NCBI GenBank assembly: GCA_019426215.1
Contig: CM033394.1
Span: 15,954,195-16,018,194, forward strand
Origin: Buddleja alternifolia
Taxonomy: Eukaryota > Streptophyta > Magnoliopsida > Lamiales > Scrophulariaceae
DNA length: 64,000 bases
Direction: 5' to 3'
Shown: piece after piece, positions 60,588 through 64,000 of the stretch
How the letters are laid out: the number at the start of each line of letters is the position of its first letter
Numbering within the stretch: position 1 is the stretch's first letter
Notes under the pieces: generated by a model
Databases searched by the model: none
Seen by the model: only the letters and a program-made list of their open reading frames with translations
What the model was told of the DNA's origin: nothing
Program-made: the position numbers and the translations under genes

Positions 60588-61111
60588 CACGTGCATATCA
60601 AATCATAGTGGCTAGTACCCTTTCCAATGGCATCTCAGGTCTGAGGACTAATCTCACACTACGAAACCCAAGGACTCAATGTTTGACAGCACAAACTACG
60701 AGTCCGTTAGCGGGGCCGTTGAATTTCATAATCAAAGTATGAATCTTCATTCATGTATTGCCATAGAAACCATCGACAATGGAACACGTAGACCTCTTGG
60801 GAAAGTTACATGCATGAACAAGTCATGACGAGGCCAGTGATATCCCACATGTCACAGCCTCTATGACTTGGAACATTATTTAGGATTATAGTCTTTGAGA
60901 GCATTCCATAGGTATACCGACGCTCTCCAAACCATATGTAATCCATGAGATATTTATCTATACTAACACTAGTTATAACAATAAAGAAGCATACCATAAA
61001 GAAATATTCAATATATTTAAAACAAGATTGTCATATTGTTTTACATTTAAGATTATACTGTCAATCTCCAATTTTCAATTTTTAATTTTCCCATTATTTA
61101 GGATTATACTA
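60588..61111 (-). mobile_element. Partial 3' LTR (U3 side) of minus-strand copia
   Basis: Lies just downstream (minus sense) of the copia pol end at 61112 and is cut at 60588 by the gypsy array. A short tandem duplication of an ATTATACTRTCAATCTCC word lies near 61050-61120. The exact LTR start is not certain. Confidence 0.45.
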
Positions 61112-62060
61112 TCAATCTCCAATTTTCCCTAGAGCCAGTTGCCCTTGTACTTTAGTCCCAATATTTTTAGATATTTTTCAAATGCATTTTGACTCAGAGC
61201 TTTGGTGAAGGGGTCTTCTACGTTTTTCGCCGAGTCGACTCGTTCTACTCGAACATCGCTTTTTTCAACTATCTCTCTAATGAGATGATATTGTCTAAGA
61301 ATATGTTTGGATCTTTGGTGAGACGAAGGCTCTTTTGAGAGAGCTATAGCTCAATTATTATCACAATACAGAAGCAACAGATTAATAATGGAGGGAACTA
61401 CCATGGACAAAGTTCGTCATCCAAACAGCTTCTTTTGCTGCTTCAGCAGCAGCTATATACTCAGCTTCCATGGTAGAGTCAGCCGTCGTCTCTTGCTTGG
61501 AGCTCTTCCAAATTATAGCTTCTCCATTGAGTATAAACACATATCAGGATAATGATTTAAGATCGACTACGTTCGAGTGAAAACTAGAGTCCGTATAGCA
61601 CTCTGATTCCAATTTTCCTCCACCGTATACTAGAAAGAGATCTTGAGTACGTACGCCTTAAGTACTTTAGGATCACTTTCACAGCAGTCCAGTGGTCTTT
61701 CTTGGATTTGACTGGAACCGGCTTCCTACACTAAGTGTATAAGCTACATCCGGTCTAGTACATAGCATAGCTAACATAATGCTTCCTATTGTCGGAGCAT
61801 GAGGAATGATTGAAATTTTCTCTCTCTTTTGCTTCAGGTGTCCTTAGAGACAGATTTAGAGAGAGATTCCATGTCTCGCTGGGAGGAATCCTTTCTTAAA
61901 ATTTCCCATACTAAATCTATTTAAGATTCATTCTATGTACTTAGATTAGGAGAGTCCTAGCAATCTACTTTCCCTTTCTTGGTGTATCTTCATACCAAGA
62001 ACGTAGGATGCTTCTCCCATATCTTTCATTGAAAATTGGGTCGACAACATTTGATAGAAG
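61112..62060 (-). pseudogene. Copia reverse transcriptase C-terminus and RNase H
   Basis: Minus strand from about 62055: KDMGEASYVLGMKIH (RT), then TRPDVAYTLSV, LNGEAIIWKSSKQETTADS and TMEAEYIAAAEAAKEAVWM (RNase H), ending at TGA 61114-61112 after GQLALGKIGD. Stops and shifts are scattered through it. Protease, integrase and RT palm are missing: upstream of about 62060 the sequence is unrelated, so a large internal deletion is inferred. Confidence 0.85.
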
Positions 62061-63559
62061 AAGGGAAACTTGACCATTTCCAGTGGGCTCGAGTGTCAAA
62101 TGTCCCAACCTCAGTCCACGACTAGTGAGACAATGGGCGCCAACATTTGAATAGGCGTGACGGCCCCATCCACATCCAAGTGGCCCTCGAGATGGTTGCC
62201 TCACATTTCATGTATTTCCCAAGAACATGATGCAACCATACATTAGACTTTGTTTAGTCCGACCAATCGAATTCTCACAGCATAACAGTAGCTAGGTGGT
62301 CCCACGACTCATGGATGACTCCTTAGTGAAACTGAGACCCGGTGCACTTCTAGTATGACCGCTTGCCATATGGAAGGCCTAGTTGTGAGATTAGTACCTT
62401 TAACTTTCCGGGCTATTCCATCTCACATCTAATGATGGAAGGCACTGGACCTAATCAAGGGGCTTTCGGGCCCCCGATTTATCCATTTAAGGACTTAATA
62501 TGGATAAAAGGGTTTTTCAAAACAAGGTCTCACACTTTCAATTAGTTATCTTTCTTAGGTTATTATGCAAACATGCACAACATTCATAGCATAAGAAAAT
62601 AATCAATCATACATAAAGCGATAAATGTGATCTTAGTCAAGCCAATTCCTAAACACCCTGAGCCATCAAGGTGTGGACCAATCTAACCTAAAGACCCAGA
62701 CCCTACACTAGGGTCTGCAAGTCTCAATGAGCTTGAACTTCTCCATCTTCGTCTTCAAAATTATATTTAAAGAAACCTTTCTCTCTCAATTAAAATAAAA
62801 AAAATGGCACGCAGGCCTCAAATCAAAATAATGACTACTCTATTGCTTGACCCGGATCGCCACATAATCACACAAACATGCTATCTTGCAAATATGAATT
62901 AATATTCACCGTCTTTAATTAAGGATAATCAAATTAATTAATGGATCCAAAGACTTTAATTTCTAAAAACCAACTTTAGAAACTCACATGAAAAAATCAT
63001 ACCTTTTCAATTAATCTAAAACGATTTTTCAAAAGCCTAATTTTATTCAATTTCGAAAATTAATAAAATTCCATCTTATTTCAATTTCCAAAATTAAATA
63101 AAACCCTAAATTTGAAATATCCAATTTTAGAACAAACTTAAAATAATTTTTAATATGAGATTTAAAAAACTTAATTTTTAAAAATCACAAATTAGGGTTG
63201 CGCTTTTAATTTAATTGCAAAAACGACCCAAAGCTTAAGATGCAATTAGAACGAAAAATATTTGGAAATTAGGGAAAATTACATTTCGACCCCAACGTCA
63301 AAACACGGCGGCCCGACCTTCGCTACATGTGTGCCGTCGCGCAGCGGCGACGCTGTTCCGGCAGCGATGCCCGTGCGACGGCGAACCCATATTTTTAAAA
63401 AAAAATCAAAACATAAAAACGCAGCCCTTCAATTTTTAGATTAATTCCAAATCAATGGATCCAAGAATTAACTAGAAAATCCAACCAATTCCAATATGCA
63501 ATAAAAATATATTTTAAGGCATATAAACATGAAAAAAATCTGAGCCATGTCAAAGCCTT
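62061..63559 (-). other. Leader and remnant internal region of minus-strand copia
   Basis: Between the PBS and the deleted pol. No coding domain recognised; AT-rich with a GC-rich patch at about 63300-63390. Confidence 0.5.
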
Positions 63560-63572
63560 GGCTCTGAGACCA
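63560..63572 (-). promoter_or_regulatory. Primer binding site (tRNA-iMet type), minus strand
   Basis: Reads TGGTCTCAGAGCC on the minus strand, one change from TGGTATCAGAGCC, one base after the LTR. Confidence 0.85.
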
Positions 63573-63573
63573 C

Positions 63574-64000
63574 TGTTGGGAACGGTACGAACTATGTGGA
63601 CGCTAGCACATTCAAAAACATATAATTTTAAAATTAAAGCAGCATCCCCGAAATTAGGGCTAGGTCGACATGGTACCATTGGATTCAAAACTATCCCAGA
63701 AGATGGTTTACTCGTGCTTACCTCTTGTAGACCTTAAAGCAGCAACGTCTTTTTAAGCTACTCCCTACTACAGTCTTCGAGTTGGATTTTCCCAAGCGCT
63801 CGAAGTGTTGCGCCTCTGAGATCTATCCACACCCTAGCTCGTACCCTCGATTATCTCTATCAGTGCTAGCCAAGAGAGTATCGAATATTGGCTTTTGGAG
63901 GAAAAAGGGTTAGGAATTAATTTTACTATTTTTCGCACTCAACACATCAGTTTGAAGAATTCTTGTGAAAGAAAAAGGGGAAGAGAATAAATGAAAAGGA
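63574..64000 (-). mobile_element. 5' LTR of minus-strand copia, partial
   Basis: On the minus strand the LTR ends CGTTCCCAACA at 63574. The LTR extends beyond the window end. Confidence 0.8.

Noticed and set aside
1..64000. tRNA, rRNA or snRNA genes
   Set aside because: I looked for conserved tRNA arms and rRNA-like stretches and saw none; only primer binding sites complementary to tRNA ends are present.

Overview
This is plant nuclear DNA, almost certainly from a flowering plant and probably a eudicot. The coding sequence is AT-rich and split by introns. The elements present are the classes that fill plant genomes: hAT-, Mutator- and CACTA-type DNA transposons, Ty1/copia and Ty3/gypsy LTR retrotransposons, and TTTAGGG-type telomere-like motifs. 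I see no bacterial or organellar gene organisation and no tRNA or rRNA gene. The species cannot be named from the sequence.

Layout. 0-1.8 kb holds the only ordinary host gene I can defend: a two-exon, 70-codon TFIIH subunit 5 gene (TFB5/GTF2H5) on the minus strand. 2.1-5.0 kb is an hAT-like element with an exact 8-bp target duplication, carrying a 1.8-kb Mutator-like element with an exact 9-bp duplication. 7.6-8.4 kb is a GAGCTCG-rich hAT-like element. 8.5-16.2 kb is a rearranged class II or gene-fragment mosaic. It holds duplicated PPR-like pieces, a broken Ulp1-type protease, a DUF295 F-box fragment, two kinds of palindromic array and a 370-bp tandem repeat. 17.4-22.8 kb is an internally deleted copia element with a solo LTR of a second family inside it. 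22.9-25.7 kb holds another hAT-like element and a CACTA element with an internal long hairpin.

From about 27.3 to 51.4 kb the backbone is one old minus-strand gypsy element of Tat type (3' LTR, antisense ORF, pol remnants). It was split by later insertions: a solo LTR landed in its LTR TATA box, an hAT-like MITE in its 3' region, a 15.2-kb copia element in its antisense ORF, and another solo copia LTR in its pol. The copia element (31.0-46.3 kb) looks like the SIRE/Maximus lineage. It has two roughly 1.5-kb LTRs, PBS, decayed gag-pol, a gypsy solo LTR inside integrase, and a long extra 3' gene with plant-like phase-1 introns and TATA-like boxes. 51.6-60.6 kb is a tandem, nearly identical pair of non-autonomous gypsy units that encode only a gag-like protein; the left LTR is missing. 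60.6-64.0 kb is an internally deleted minus-strand copia element whose 5' LTR runs off the window.

Functionally only TFB5 is expected to serve the cell. The gag-only gypsy pair is the youngest-looking mobile DNA: its two LTRs are the same length and nearly identical, and one gag ORF is intact. Most other retrotransposon coding sequence carries stops and frameshifts, many of them CAA/CAG/CGA to TAA/TAG/TGA changes of the kind expected from decay of methylated cytosines. All insertion orders given here are inferred from nesting and target-site duplications read by eye.
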